Shown here: positions 20,572 to 28,153 of the stretch, piece by piece | Position numbering within the stretch: position 1 is the first letter of the stretch | Layout: every line of letters begins with the position of its first letter | Made by a program: the position numbers and the translations under genes | Notes under the pieces: model-generated | What the model saw: the letters and a program-made list of their open reading frames with translations, nothing else | What the model was told of the DNA's origin: nothing | Databases searched by the model: none | Assembly (NCBI GenBank): GCA_003551005.1 | Contig: PULR01000039.1 | Coordinates: 1-64,000, forward strand | Origin: Mollicutes bacterium | GTDB taxonomy: Bacteria > Bacillota_I > Bacilli_A > Izemoplasmatales > Izemoplasmataceae | Direction of reading: 5' to 3' | DNA length: 64,000 bases

Positions 20572-21004
20572 ACCGTCCACTCCCTTCAATCGTGCACAGC
20601 CGGCTCTCTTCGCCAGTCCACACGAACGTAATCATCAACAGCTCTTCGGGCAGGAACACTTCAATATTCGTATACCACTCGATCACACAGACACCCTCGC
20701 CGTGAATGTACTCTTCAAGTTCATAATCGGCATCGACGCTTTCCAGGCGATAGGCATCGATATGATAAAGCGGGGGGTTCACCTCATCGTAGATCCGCAT
20801 GATGGTGAATGTCGGGGAAGTGACAGGAGCGGTAATCCCCATCGCCTGCGCAAGGTATTGTGTAAAGGTCGTCTTGCCGGCGCCAAGGTCTCCTTCGAGT
20901 CCGACCACGCTGCCTGGAGAAATCCTCTCCGCCAGACGGTCGGCCAGATGGGCGGTGTCGCTGAGACTGTGGAGCTCGATAGTTGTCTTGTACAATAAGG
21001 TCAC
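20540..21004 (-). CDS. tsaE: tRNA threonylcarbamoyladenosine biosynthesis ATPase TsaE
   Basis: TsaE is the small P-loop ATPase of the t6A complex. The 154 residues contain the Walker A GDLGAGKTTF near residue 39, the switch SPTFTIMRIYD near 63, and YHIDAYRLE near 78, all hallmarks. The start at 21004 is GTG. A TTG three codons later (20995) has the better Shine-Dalgarno GGGGTG, so the true start is uncertain by three residues. It heads the tsaE-tsaB-rimI-tsaD operon and is divergent from a lipid kinase gene. Confidence 0.95.
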   Translation of the reverse strand: MTLLYKTTIELHSLSDTAHLADRLAERISPGSVVGLEGDLGAGKTTFTQYLAQAMGITAPVTSPTFTIMRIYDEVNPPLYHIDAYRLESVDADYELEEYIHGEGVCVIEWYTNIEVFLPEELLMITFVWTGEESRLCTIEGSGRYEALAREIAT

Positions 21005-21038
21005 CCCGCTTTCGAAATCAGGAAACTATCTCGCAACC

Positions 21039-21068
21039 TGTGAATTTGTAAACTATTCGTGCTATAAT
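21039..21068 (+). promoter_or_regulatory. Promoter of the lipid kinase gene
   Basis: TGC-TATAAT forms an extended -10. The -35 (TGTGAA, 18-base spacing) is poor. It lies in the 100-base gap between the divergent tsaE and lipid kinase genes. Confidence 0.6.
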
Positions 21069-21104
21069 GTTGTCGGTGTCAGCCGTTATTAAGGACTGAG
21101 TGCG

Positions 21105-21971
21105 ATGTTTATTATTCTACACAATCCAATGACGAAAAACAAGAAAGCCCGTCGGCGTCTCAAGCGTGTCGTCAACTACTTTAAACGTCGAAACATCCGC
21201 TTCCGCCTGAAAAGCCTTTTGAAAATTGATGACCTAGAAGCCTTCATCAAGCGAATCCCCAGCGACAGCAAGCTCGTTCTGCTTGGTGGGGACGGGACGA
21301 TCAATGCGTTCATCAACCGCACCTACAATCTGCATGTCGCCCAGAGCATCTACCTGATGGGGGTCGGCTCGGGAAATGATTTCCTGCGTTCGCTCAAACG
21401 GCAGAACACCGGCCATCAGTTCATCCGACGCATGAAATACGGTAGGAAGAGCCGCTTTTTCATCAATGGCTCCGGACTCGGCATGGATGGACAGATCGCC
21501 CATCGCGTGAACCAATCCCCCCGGACCAATCGTTTCAACTATTTCCTCAGCGCCATCAAGACGTTCGCAACGTTCCGTCCGAAATACATGGAAGTCGAGA
21601 TTGACGGCAAGCTCCACACTTTTAAAAAAGGGTACCTGCTCAACGTCAACTCCGGTGAATACATCGGGGGCGGCATGCGGCTCACGCCGGATGCGAATCT
21701 GGATGATGATCAGCTCGAGGTGCTCGTCGTGCACCGCATCAGTCGTCCGTTCTTGTTCTTGATCTTCCTGAGTGTCTATTTCGGGTTCCATACACGGTTC
21801 AAACGCTACATCTTCCGCAGCAAAGGGCACCATGTGAAAGCCACGATGTTCTCCTCCCAGATCGCCCAGTGCGACGGCGAGACCTTCCGCAAGGTTCGGG
21901 ATTTTGAAGCGTGGAGCACAGACAAGCGCGTCACCTTCCTGCCCTTCGACCTGGACAAGCACACAAAATGA
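21105..21971 (+). CDS. Diacylglycerol kinase family lipid kinase
   Basis: A 288-residue cytoplasmic protein with the DAGK catalytic signature LLGGDGTINAFI near residue 60 and a following GVGSGNDFLR near 85, both close to the YegS/BmrU/DgkB type. It probably phosphorylates diacylglycerol or a related lipid. The N-terminus FIILHNPMTKNKKA has the usual NP segment. It is a single gene with its own promoter and terminator. I cannot tell which lipid it uses. Confidence 0.88.
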   Translation: MFIILHNPMTKNKKARRRLKRVVNYFKRRNIRFRLKSLLKIDDLEAFIKRIPSDSKLVLLGGDGTINAFINRTYNLHVAQSIYLMGVGSGNDFLRSLKRQNTGHQFIRRMKYGRKSRFFINGSGLGMDGQIAHRVNQSPRTNRFNYFLSAIKTFATFRPKYMEVEIDGKLHTFKKGYLLNVNSGEYIGGGMRLTPDANLDDDQLEVLVVHRISRPFLFLIFLSVYFGFHTRFKRYIFRSKGHHVKATMFSSQIAQCDGETFRKVRDFEAWSTDKRVTFLPFDLDKHTK

Positions 21972-21974
21972 TAC

Positions 21975-22000
21975 AACGCCCGCTATCCGCGGGCGTTTTT
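21975..22000 (+). terminator. Terminator of the lipid kinase gene
   Basis: A 9-bp stem AACGCCCGC/GCGGGCGTT with a 5-base loop is followed by TTT. It sits between convergent genes and ends at the pgi stop codon. It could also serve pgi, though the T-run on that side is weaker. Confidence 0.85.
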
Positions 22001-23316
22001 CATTTCAGTCGCTTGCGGATATCCTCGCCGAGGGCTTCAAAACCCGGCTTGCCGAGCAAGGCGAACATATTTTGCTTGTACGCCTCCACACCCGGCTGGT
22101 TGAAAGGGTCGACGCCCAGCACATAGCCGCTGATTGCACAGCTGAACTCGAAGAAATACAGCAGCGCTCCGAGATGCTCGCCATCAAGCGATTCAATCGA
22201 GAGGCGGATGTTGGGCGCTCCGCCGTCGTGATGGGCCAAAGTCGTCGCTTTTGCGGCCTGACGGTTGACCTCCTGCAGTCTCTGTCCCGCTAGATAGTTT
22301 AAACCGTCCCCGTCCTTCGGGTCTTCGGGCACTGCTAGCGCGCGATGGGTCCGCACCACTTCGAGAACCGTCTCGAAGAGGTGCCGTTCACCTTCTTGTA
22401 TGTACTGGCCGAGCGAATGCAGATCGGTGGTAAACGCCGCACTCGAAACGAAGAGTCCTTTCCCTTCCTTGCCCTCGCTCTCGCCGAACAACTGCTTCCA
22501 CCATTCGGCTAGATAGCGGAGCTTGGGCTCGTAATGCACGAAAAGCTCTACCTTCTTGCCGCTTTCATACAAGGCGTTGCGCATCGCCGCATAGGTCAGG
22601 GCCGGATTATCTTCCGTCTCTTTTTCAAGCCATTTCCCGGTTTTCCCGGCACCGTTTGTCAGGGACCGGATATCAAACCCCGCAGCGGCGATGGGCAAAA
22701 GCCCCACAGCACTCAGCACGCTGTAGCGACCACCGACGTCATCGGGCACGACGAAGGTGTCGTATCCTTTTGCGTCCGCCAACTTGCGCAGGGCGCCCTT
22801 CTCACGGTCCGTCGTCGTCACGATGCGACGGCGGGCTGCTTTTGATCCATGGGTGCGTTCGAGAAGATCGCGCAGCACGCGAAACGCAATAGCGGGTTCA
22901 GTCGTGGTCCCGGATTTGCTGATGACATTGATGGAAAAGCGTTTATCCGCAAGATAATCGACGAGCTCCGCAAGGTAGTCCTCCGAGAGGTGGTGGCCGG
23001 CGAAGACGACCTCCGGACCGGTGCTGTCGAAATATGGCTGGAAAGCTTCAATAACAGCTTTCGCGCCTAAATAGGACCCGCCGATGCCGACAATTACAAT
23101 GACATCGGAGCACTCACGCAAACGCTGAGCGACCGACTCGATCCTTTCAAGTTCATGTTGCATGCGTTCGGGGAGCTCAAGCCAGCCCAGCGGCGCCTCG
23201 CTGTCCTGAGCATCGTCAAGCAGCCGCCTGTGCGCCTTGCGGACATTTTCCCATGCTTCGGCGAATACCTGTTCGCTCACGTGTGTCAGTGCGTAATCGA
23301 GTTTCACATCAATCAT
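22000..23316 (-). CDS. pgi: Glucose-6-phosphate isomerase
   Basis: Pgi interconverts glucose 6-phosphate and fructose 6-phosphate in glycolysis. The 438-residue protein has IVGIGGSYLGAKAV near residue 62, SKSGTTTEPA near 130, and the C-terminal lysine region typical of the short Gram-positive Pgi. The ATG at 23316 follows GGAAGGTG by 6 bases, and MIDVKLDYA is a normal family start; the in-frame extension upstream is not part of the protein. It overlaps the S1-domain gene by 8 bases, an arrangement that recalls B. subtilis, where yugI lies near pgi. Confidence 0.97.
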   Translation of the reverse strand: MIDVKLDYALTHVSEQVFAEAWENVRKAHRRLLDDAQDSEAPLGWLELPERMQHELERIESVAQRLRECSDVIVIVGIGGSYLGAKAVIEAFQPYFDSTGPEVVFAGHHLSEDYLAELVDYLADKRFSINVISKSGTTTEPAIAFRVLRDLLERTHGSKAARRRIVTTTDREKGALRKLADAKGYDTFVVPDDVGGRYSVLSAVGLLPIAAAGFDIRSLTNGAGKTGKWLEKETEDNPALTYAAMRNALYESGKKVELFVHYEPKLRYLAEWWKQLFGESEGKEGKGLFVSSAAFTTDLHSLGQYIQEGERHLFETVLEVVRTHRALAVPEDPKDGDGLNYLAGQRLQEVNRQAAKATTLAHHDGGAPNIRLSIESLDGEHLGALLYFFEFSCAISGYVLGVDPFNQPGVEAYKQNMFALLGKPGFEALGEDIRKRLK

Positions 23317-23674
23317 GGTCTTCACCTTCCGAATGATCTTCGAGAATCTCCCGATGTTTCTGCTTGTAGTGCTGGATCCAGCCACCCAGACGTTTTCCCA
23401 GGGGGCTGAATCCCCTCTTCAAGTGTATCTTGAGCCGCTTTCTTCGTCTTTTCAGCGCCTTCAGGCTTAATGCCGCACGACCGTGTTCGTCGATGGTGAG
23501 CACCTTGAACCGATAAGTCTTGCCTTTTTTCAGGTAATCTTCGATGTCGTGTACGTACCGGTCGCTGATTTCGGAGATGTGCACCAGACCCTTGCGGCCG
23601 TCTTCAAGTTCGACGAATGCGCCGTAGGGCTTGATCGCCTGTATCTTTCCGCGCATGACCTCGTCTTGTTTCAT
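23309..23674 (-). CDS. S1 domain RNA-binding protein (YugI/GSP13-like)
   Basis: A 121-residue protein with one S1 domain at residues 1 to 72 (VMRGKIQAIKPYGAFVELED, GLVHISEISDRYV) and a very basic stretch at about 72 to 90 (KALKRRRKRLKIHLKRG). It most resembles the general stress protein 13 group, which binds ribosomes or RNA. GGAGGGGTG precedes its ATG. It is cotranscribed with pgi, starting from its own extended -10 promoter. Confidence 0.88.
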   Translation of the reverse strand: MKQDEVMRGKIQAIKPYGAFVELEDGRKGLVHISEISDRYVHDIEDYLKKGKTYRFKVLTIDEHGRAALSLKALKRRRKRLKIHLKRGFSPLGKRLGGWIQHYKQKHREILEDHSEGEDHD

Positions 23675-23696
23675 GGTGTCACCCCTCCTTTTTTTA

Positions 23697-23725
23697 AGTA
23701 TACCATAGACGTTAGAGCCTCATAA
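23697..23725 (-). promoter_or_regulatory. Promoter of the S1-domain/pgi pair
   Basis: TATACT is preceded by TGG (extended -10), and a weak TTATGA lies 17 bases upstream. The ribosome binding site GGAGGGGTG follows 15 bases later. Confidence 0.6.
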
Positions 23726-23738
23726 AGCGAACAACGCC

Positions 23739-23764
23739 AAAAAAACCGCTCCACTTTGGAGCGG
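23739..23764 (-). terminator. Terminator ending the cdaA-to-pgpA operon
   Basis: CCGCTCC/GGAGCGG with a 5-base loop is followed by TTTTTTT on the minus strand. It begins a few bases past the stop of pgpA. Confidence 0.9.
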
Positions 23765-23768
23765 CACA

Positions 23769-24278
23769 TCAACCATATCGATGAGCGATTGAACTGGCGG
23801 CGGCCGATGCAATCGCACCGACGATGTCATCAAGAAAGGTGTTGCACCGGTCTTCACGCTTGCCTTCTTCATCAATCCGGGCAATGACCCCCGGCTTGAG
23901 CTTGTCGACGTATCCGAAGTTGGTGAAGCCGATCGAACCGTAGACGTTGACGATTGCGAGCGCCAGCACTTCATCGACGCCATACAGACCGTAATCATCC
24001 ATGAGCATGCTTCGCAGCGGTTCGTTCACATGATTGCTCTCGGCCAGACGGTCCAGCTCAAGTCCCGTCAGAATGGCGTTCTGCACTTCGCGTTTCATCA
24101 CTACGCGCTCAACATGCTCAAGGCAGATAGCCTCGGTGAGCTCGGGGATGCGTTCACCCTGCAACGCATAGGTCAGCGCCGCAATCTCTTCCAGTTCAAC
24201 GCCCCGTCTTGCCATCATATCAACGACCCGGTCGCGTGTCCGTACGTCATCAAGCCGCTCCTCTGAATATTCAGCCAT
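23769..24278 (-). CDS. pgpA: Phosphatidylglycerophosphatase A family protein (YutG-like)
   Basis: This family dephosphorylates phosphatidylglycerol phosphate to phosphatidylglycerol. The 169 residues carry a signature in the C-terminal half: DEVLALAIVNVYGSIGFTN near residue 105, the YVDKLKPGVI segment, then CNTFLDDIVGAIASA near 150, with acidic residues that bind metal. The N-terminal 60 residues (MAEYSEERLDDVRTRD..) match the YutG type. It is the last gene of the long leftward operon. It supplies the lipid that Lgt uses. Confidence 0.88.
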   Translation of the reverse strand: MAEYSEERLDDVRTRDRVVDMMARRGVELEEIAALTYALQGERIPELTEAICLEHVERVVMKREVQNAILTGLELDRLAESNHVNEPLRSMLMDDYGLYGVDEVLALAIVNVYGSIGFTNFGYVDKLKPGVIARIDEEGKREDRCNTFLDDIVGAIASAAASSIAHRYG

Positions 24279-24292
24279 CTTCCTGGCTCCCT

Positions 24293-24526
24293 TCAGATAT
24301 GTTCGACGCCAATGATGTCTGGAACTTCCTCGAGAAGAATCGCTTCAACGCCGTCGGTAAGTGTAGAATCCATCGCGATGCACCCGACGCAGGCTCCCTG
24401 GAGTTCGACATAGACAATGCCGTCCTGATATTTTACAAAGCGGATATCGCCACCGTCCCGCTGGATGTAGGGACGGATCTTCTCCAAAGTGCGCTTGACT
24501 TGTGCTTCAATTTGTTTCTCTTCCAT
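24293..24526 (-). CDS. NifU-like iron-sulfur scaffold protein
   Basis: A 77-residue protein equal to the C-terminal NifU domain (Nfu/YutI type) that carries an Fe-S cluster for delivery to target enzymes. The signatures RPYIQRDGGDIRFV and the cluster ligands in GACVGCIAM are intact. The ATG at 24526 follows GAGGTGAT by 4 bases; codons further upstream are not coding. It lies beside the yutD homologue, as in many Bacilli. Confidence 0.94.
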   Translation of the reverse strand: MEEKQIEAQVKRTLEKIRPYIQRDGGDIRFVKYQDGIVYVELQGACVGCIAMDSTLTDGVEAILLEEVPDIIGVEHI

Positions 24527-24593
24527 GGTTATCACCTCATCCGACCTCATTATACACAACGACAGCATATCGGTGTGCTCAGACGCTGAAAAA

Positions 24594-24890
24594 TCAGCTC
24601 TGCTCGTCGAGACGTCGCAGGATGAAGTAGGGAGCATTCGGCGTGGCCGACTCCATGAGGTAATCGAAGATCCGGTCCTTGTCTTTCTTGCTGAAGCCTT
24701 TCAACCGAAGCATGTCCGCGCTGATGTCGCCAACGATGAAGATGTATTGGTCAAAATGCGACACGTATTTTTCGTTGAACGAGGTGACATCAAAAGCATC
24801 CTTATAATCCTTGACAATCTCAAACTTTCCATGCTCAGTCTCGACGATGGACTGAGGTTCGGGTTGTTCTGTGTGATTATTCTCCGTCAT
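24594..24890 (-). CDS. YutD-family protein (DUF1027)
   Basis: A 98-residue protein matching YutD: FEIVKDYKDAFDVTSFNEKY, then IFIVGDISADMLRLKGF, and the C-terminal PYFILRRL. The function is unknown. The first 20 residues (MTENNHTEQPEPQ) are a polar extension. AAAAGGAGAG precedes the ATG at 24890. It overlaps the PspC gene by 14 bases. Association with nifU and pspC in one transcript suggests housekeeping, but no role can be drawn from it. Confidence 0.85.
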   Translation of the reverse strand: MTENNHTEQPEPQSIVETEHGKFEIVKDYKDAFDVTSFNEKYVSHFDQYIFIVGDISADMLRLKGFSKKDKDRIFDYLMESATPNAPYFILRRLDEQS

Positions 24891-25113
24891 CGACAATCTC
24901 TCCTTTTGCAATAAGATCGGTTTTCCGTGGAAGCGTCAATATGAATATCAGGTAGACCATCACCGCAGGAAACGCCATACTCAAGATAAACATTCCAATC
25001 GCCAGAACCCTGAAGACCCAGGGGTCGACGCCGAAATGCTCGCCCAGACCGGCACAGACGCCGGCCAGGATTGCGTTTCGGTCATTTCGGTAAACCGGAG
25101 CGTCCTGCTTCAT
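24877..25113 (-). CDS. PspC-domain membrane protein
   Basis: A 78-residue protein with the PspC motif (YRNDRNAILAGVCAGLGEHF) at residues 8 to 27, followed by one or two hydrophobic helices (33 to 62) and a short charged tail. PspC domains take part in envelope stress responses; a stand-alone protein of this size has no defined role. The ATG overlaps the ispF stop by 4 bases. Confidence 0.9.
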   Translation of the reverse strand: MKQDAPVYRNDRNAILAGVCAGLGEHFGVDPWVFRVLAIGMFILSMAFPAVMVYLIFILTLPRKTDLIAKGEIVDDGE

Positions 25114-25604
25114 AAATACGCGACTCCGGACCGTTTTTGCACCAACACCACGCATTCCGCCTCAACGGCCTCACCCCGCCCGATGGAACCAAGGCCTTCG
25201 CCCCGGGTCGCCTTGACGCTGATGCAGTCCTTGTCCACTTCAAGTAGTTCGGCGATGCATGCACGGATACGCGGGACATAAGCAGCGAGTTTCGGACGTT
25301 CCAGAAAAACCGTGGTATCTATATTGACTATCGTGTAGCCGCGTGTTTTCAACCAACCAGCGACAATCTTCAGCAACTCGGCGGAATCCGCTCCTTCATA
25401 GCGGGCGTCCGTATCAGGGAAATGGCTGCCCAGATCGCCCAGGGCGAGCGCACCGAGCATGCTCTCTGTCAAAGCATGCAGCAAGCAGTCCCCATCGGAA
25501 TGGGCCACCGCGCCGGCCTCGGATTCGATGTCGATGCCCCCCAGACGAAGCGGTTTTCCTTCTTTCAAAGGATGCCTGTCGCGGCTATGTCCAATCCTCA
25601 TCAT
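25110..25604 (-). CDS. ispF: 2-C-methyl-D-erythritol 2,4-cyclodiphosphate synthase
   Basis: IspF cyclises CDP-ME 2-phosphate in the MEP pathway to isopentenyl diphosphate. The 164-residue length is typical. The metal-binding DxH is in IGHSRDRHPL near residue 4-13 and the second motif is HSDGDCLLHA near 35. GEGLGSIGRGEAVEA near 137 is the usual C-terminal signature. The gene overlaps ispD by 20 bases. The first ATG at 25604 is followed directly by another. Confidence 0.97.
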   Translation of the reverse strand: MMRIGHSRDRHPLKEGKPLRLGGIDIESEAGAVAHSDGDCLLHALTESMLGALALGDLGSHFPDTDARYEGADSAELLKIVAGWLKTRGYTIVNIDTTVFLERPKLAAYVPRIRACIAELLEVDKDCISVKATRGEGLGSIGRGEAVEAECVVLVQKRSGVAYL

Positions 25605-26256
25605 CCAGAATCATCTCCAATAAGGGCACGTCCTCGGGACGTGTCAGTTTTTCGTTGAACCGGTCGCCTTCCACGACGGCAACCACTTCCTGCAGAACCT
25701 CGCGGACCAACCCCGCATCGCAGCTAGCCTCGATGCCGCGTTCCTCGGCGAGCGCATGCGCGCGCCGCAAAGTCTCCACCTCGAAAGCCTGCGGTGTCTG
25801 GAGGCGCATGAGACTGTTGCGGACCACATCCTCTTCAAGCTGGCCATTCTCGACATAACGCAGCGTATCCGTGCTCGGGATTGCCGGCGTCGCCGCCAAG
25901 TGATTCTCCATCGCTTCCTGTAGCCGTTCGAGTGTTTCTTCTGTAAAGAAAGGCCGTGCACCGTCGTGCACGAACACGTATTGCTGATTAACGGATTCAA
26001 GCGCCCGGGTCACGCTTCCCTGGCGGGTCCGACCGCCGGCGACGATTTGGTCGGCGGTATATTCGTGTCTCAGACGGGAAAAATCCCGCCGGCGGCCGAC
26101 AAGGATGATCTCGGCGCATGCGGCATCCGCCTCGAAGCGGGAAAGCGCGTGATTCAGCACAGACATCCCCGCAATGTGTTTGAAGACCTTGTTCTCGCTC
26201 AAACCGATACGCCGACCATCTCCGGCGGCGAGCACGACAGCGCTGTACATCACCAT
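25585..26256 (-). CDS. ispD: 2-C-methyl-D-erythritol 4-phosphate cytidylyltransferase
   Basis: IspD joins MEP and CTP in the MEP isoprenoid pathway. The 223-residue protein opens with VVLAAGDGRRIG, the CTP-binding motif, with VFVHDGARPFF near residue 92 and LMRLQTPQAFE near 150. Two start codons (26256 and 26250) are possible; GGAAGTG precedes the first. The stop of a 39-codon gene overlaps the start, so translation is probably coupled. Confidence 0.96.
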   Translation of the reverse strand: MVMYSAVVLAAGDGRRIGLSENKVFKHIAGMSVLNHALSRFEADAACAEIILVGRRRDFSRLRHEYTADQIVAGGRTRQGSVTRALESVNQQYVFVHDGARPFFTEETLERLQEAMENHLAATPAIPSTDTLRYVENGQLEEDVVRNSLMRLQTPQAFEVETLRRAHALAEERGIEASCDAGLVREVLQEVVAVVEGDRFNEKLTRPEDVPLLEMILDDEDWT

Positions 26257-26369
26257 GGTTGTCCACTTCCTCGCCAGCTGTTGGTTATGCTTTCCAAAAA
26301 GTTCCTGGTGATTCCCTCAACCATCGCTTCCGGGAGTTGCTTGGCCTGGATGCACGTTGTTGGGCTCAT
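26250..26369 (-). CDS. Unrecognised 39-residue protein coupled to ispD
   Basis: An ATG at 26369 has AGGTGAT 5 bases upstream, a ribosome binding site used repeatedly in this genome. The 39 codons (start MSPTTCIQAKQLPE, end WRGSGQPW) stop at a TGA that overlaps the ispD start. Residues 8 to 30 (AKQLPEAMVEGITRNFLESI) look like an amphipathic helix. It fills the gap between the cyclo-ligase gene and ispD. A second short frame of 33 codons (26317-26418, MGKTKNTLNNK..) overlaps it, with a weaker binding site. No homologue is recognised. Confidence 0.45.
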   Translation of the reverse strand: MSPTTCIQAKQLPEAMVEGITRNFLESITNSWRGSGQPW

Positions 26370-26432
26370 TGGTCATCACCTGCACCTTGTTGTTCAGGGT
26401 GTTTTTTGTCTTCCCCATGCGATTTCCCACTT

Positions 26433-26975
26433 TTACATGTCTTCATGCGGGCTTTCATAGACCTGATTGTCCGTCACCAGTAAATCAACAGGCATGTCGT
26501 GCGCTCTCGAGGGTAACGCTTCAATCCGGAACTTATCAAAGCACACCCCGACAGAGAGACCTTTGTAGTCCTTGAGGAACGTATCATAATAACCGCCGCC
26601 GTAGCCAAGCCGATAGAGGGCATAGTCATAGACCAGCGCCGGCACGACGACAGCGTCGAGAGCGTCCTTATCGATGGTTTCATCACTCACAGGTTCCTTC
26701 GTGCCGAGGACGGCCTCCTCGAACTCGCCCGTATCACGGTAGAAGACAATCCGGTCCTCGAACGTCTTCGGGTAGTAGGCCTCGAAGTCATCCGCGAGTC
26801 TGCGGACGTCGACCTCATTGTTGATGGGGTAGTAGAGCCCGACCGTTCGGATGTTGTACTCCTTCAAGACATCCCGGAGGCTCTCGACCAGCATGTGATT
26901 GAGCATGCGATGCATCCTCGGTTCGATGGAGCGTCTTTCGCTCATGAAAATCTTCCGCAGGGTCTTTTTATCCAT
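26433..26975 (-). CDS. 5-formyltetrahydrofolate cyclo-ligase
   Basis: This ATP-dependent enzyme converts 5-formyl-THF to 5,10-methenyl-THF and returns stored folate to one-carbon metabolism. The 180 residues have the N-terminal basic segment (KKTLRKIFMSERRSI) and the ATP/phosphate signature YRLGYGGGYYDTFL near residue 128, both typical. AGGTGG precedes the ATG. The pathway genes fhs, folD and glyA lie together at 35 to 41 kb. Confidence 0.93.
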   Translation of the reverse strand: MDKKTLRKIFMSERRSIEPRMHRMLNHMLVESLRDVLKEYNIRTVGLYYPINNEVDVRRLADDFEAYYPKTFEDRIVFYRDTGEFEEAVLGTKEPVSDETIDKDALDAVVVPALVYDYALYRLGYGGGYYDTFLKDYKGLSVGVCFDKFRIEALPSRAHDMPVDLLVTDNQVYESPHEDM

Positions 26976-26988
26976 GTAACCACCTATT

Positions 26989-28137
26989 CTATTTCGTAAT
27001 GAAGTAGTTTTCCGGCGTGTTTTCGTCCAAAGCTATATCCAGGGCTTTTTCTGTCCTAGCGACAAGTTCGTCGACCGGTTCGTCGAAATAGTCGACAGTC
27101 TGTATGCCAAAGGAGGGGTAGACACTCTCCTTCACATCACCGAAGGTCATCGTGAAGTTGGCGAGCTCACCGCCTTCCTGCAGGGTCCGTTTGAGCAGTT
27201 CGTACTTCCTGTGGTCGACGATGACCATGCCGAAGCGAATACCCGAGATCCGAAACAAGTGGTCGGGATTCTTGAGGAAGTGGTAGACAAGCTTGTTCAG
27301 ATACTTCCCCATCATCAAATCCCCGATGTCGCGACCGTACCGGCGGTTGAGGGCGGGGATGTTGCCGAGCTCGAGGAATACCAGGGGATAGGGCTGTCGG
27401 CGACCGTTGAGCTCCTGGACAGCCTCGTAGATACCGGAGGCGAGATCGAGATTGTTCAGAATATCCACTTCCGTCCTGGGATACTTCCGAACGTCCAGCC
27501 CTTGAAGCACCGAGACGAACATGGTCCGCTTGTCCTGGTCGATGCGGGCGCCATATTCACGAATCCATTCATACCCCTCGCTCTTACGCACTCGATAGTG
27601 TGTGTGATATTTTGGCTTCTTGCGACTGCATTTCGCCAGGACGCCTTGATAGGCGGCACGGTCGTCGGGATGCAGCCGCTCAAGGAAGTCATGGAAATCG
27701 ACCTCGTGCGCGTCCAGGTCCAGCAGCTTCAGGGCGGGTTCGGTGACGAACATGGAATCATCATCGGAACGGAAGGCGATGCCGTCTTCGAAAATGTCCA
27801 GCATGGTGACGAACCGTTGCCGGAGGAGTTCAGAGCGTTCCTGAAGACTCTCATGATCTTTTTTCAGTTTCTTTAGATGTTCCTTCTTCCGGTCCTTTTC
27901 GACGATGTCGCTGGTATCGAACAGAAAAACACTCAGCACAGCCGCCACGAGGATGTAGGCTTCAACCCAGCTTGCCGGGACCCCGCCGAGTTCCAAGCGA
28001 AGAAAGAGGACGTAGGCAGCCACCCCGGCGACAAGCAGGACGAGATCAAAATCGCCCTTTTTCGTCCGCAGTTTTTTCGTCGCCACCAGCAAAGTCCAGA
28101 TAATCAAAACAGCGACGGTAATGGGTTCAGTGAACAT
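26989..28137 (-). CDS. Membrane protein with PAS and degenerate GGDEF domains
   Basis: A 382-residue protein. The N-terminus has about three hydrophobic helices (residues 4-20, 30-47, 58-77), then a charged coiled coil (82-108), a PAS domain (about 110-215; LHPDDRAAY and YEWIREYGA), and a GGDEF fold (about 225-375). The cyclase motif is destroyed: the GGDEF position reads SGIRF and the metal site reads FLELGN, so diguanylate cyclase activity is unlikely. The layout equals the N-terminal two-thirds of GdpP, the c-di-AMP phosphodiesterase, but the DHH and DHHA1 domains are missing. It follows cdaA by 16 bases, so a role in sensing or tuning c-di-AMP synthesis is a fair inference. Confidence 0.8.
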   Translation of the reverse strand: MFTEPITVAVLIIWTLLVATKKLRTKKGDFDLVLLVAGVAAYVLFLRLELGGVPASWVEAYILVAAVLSVFLFDTSDIVEKDRKKEHLKKLKKDHESLQERSELLRQRFVTMLDIFEDGIAFRSDDDSMFVTEPALKLLDLDAHEVDFHDFLERLHPDDRAAYQGVLAKCSRKKPKYHTHYRVRKSEGYEWIREYGARIDQDKRTMFVSVLQGLDVRKYPRTEVDILNNLDLASGIYEAVQELNGRRQPYPLVFLELGNIPALNRRYGRDIGDLMMGKYLNKLVYHFLKNPDHLFRISGIRFGMVIVDHRKYELLKRTLQEGGELANFTMTFGDVKESVYPSFGIQTVDYFDEPVDELVARTEKALDIALDENTPENYFITK

Positions 28138-28153
28138 AAAGCCCCTCCCTCAG

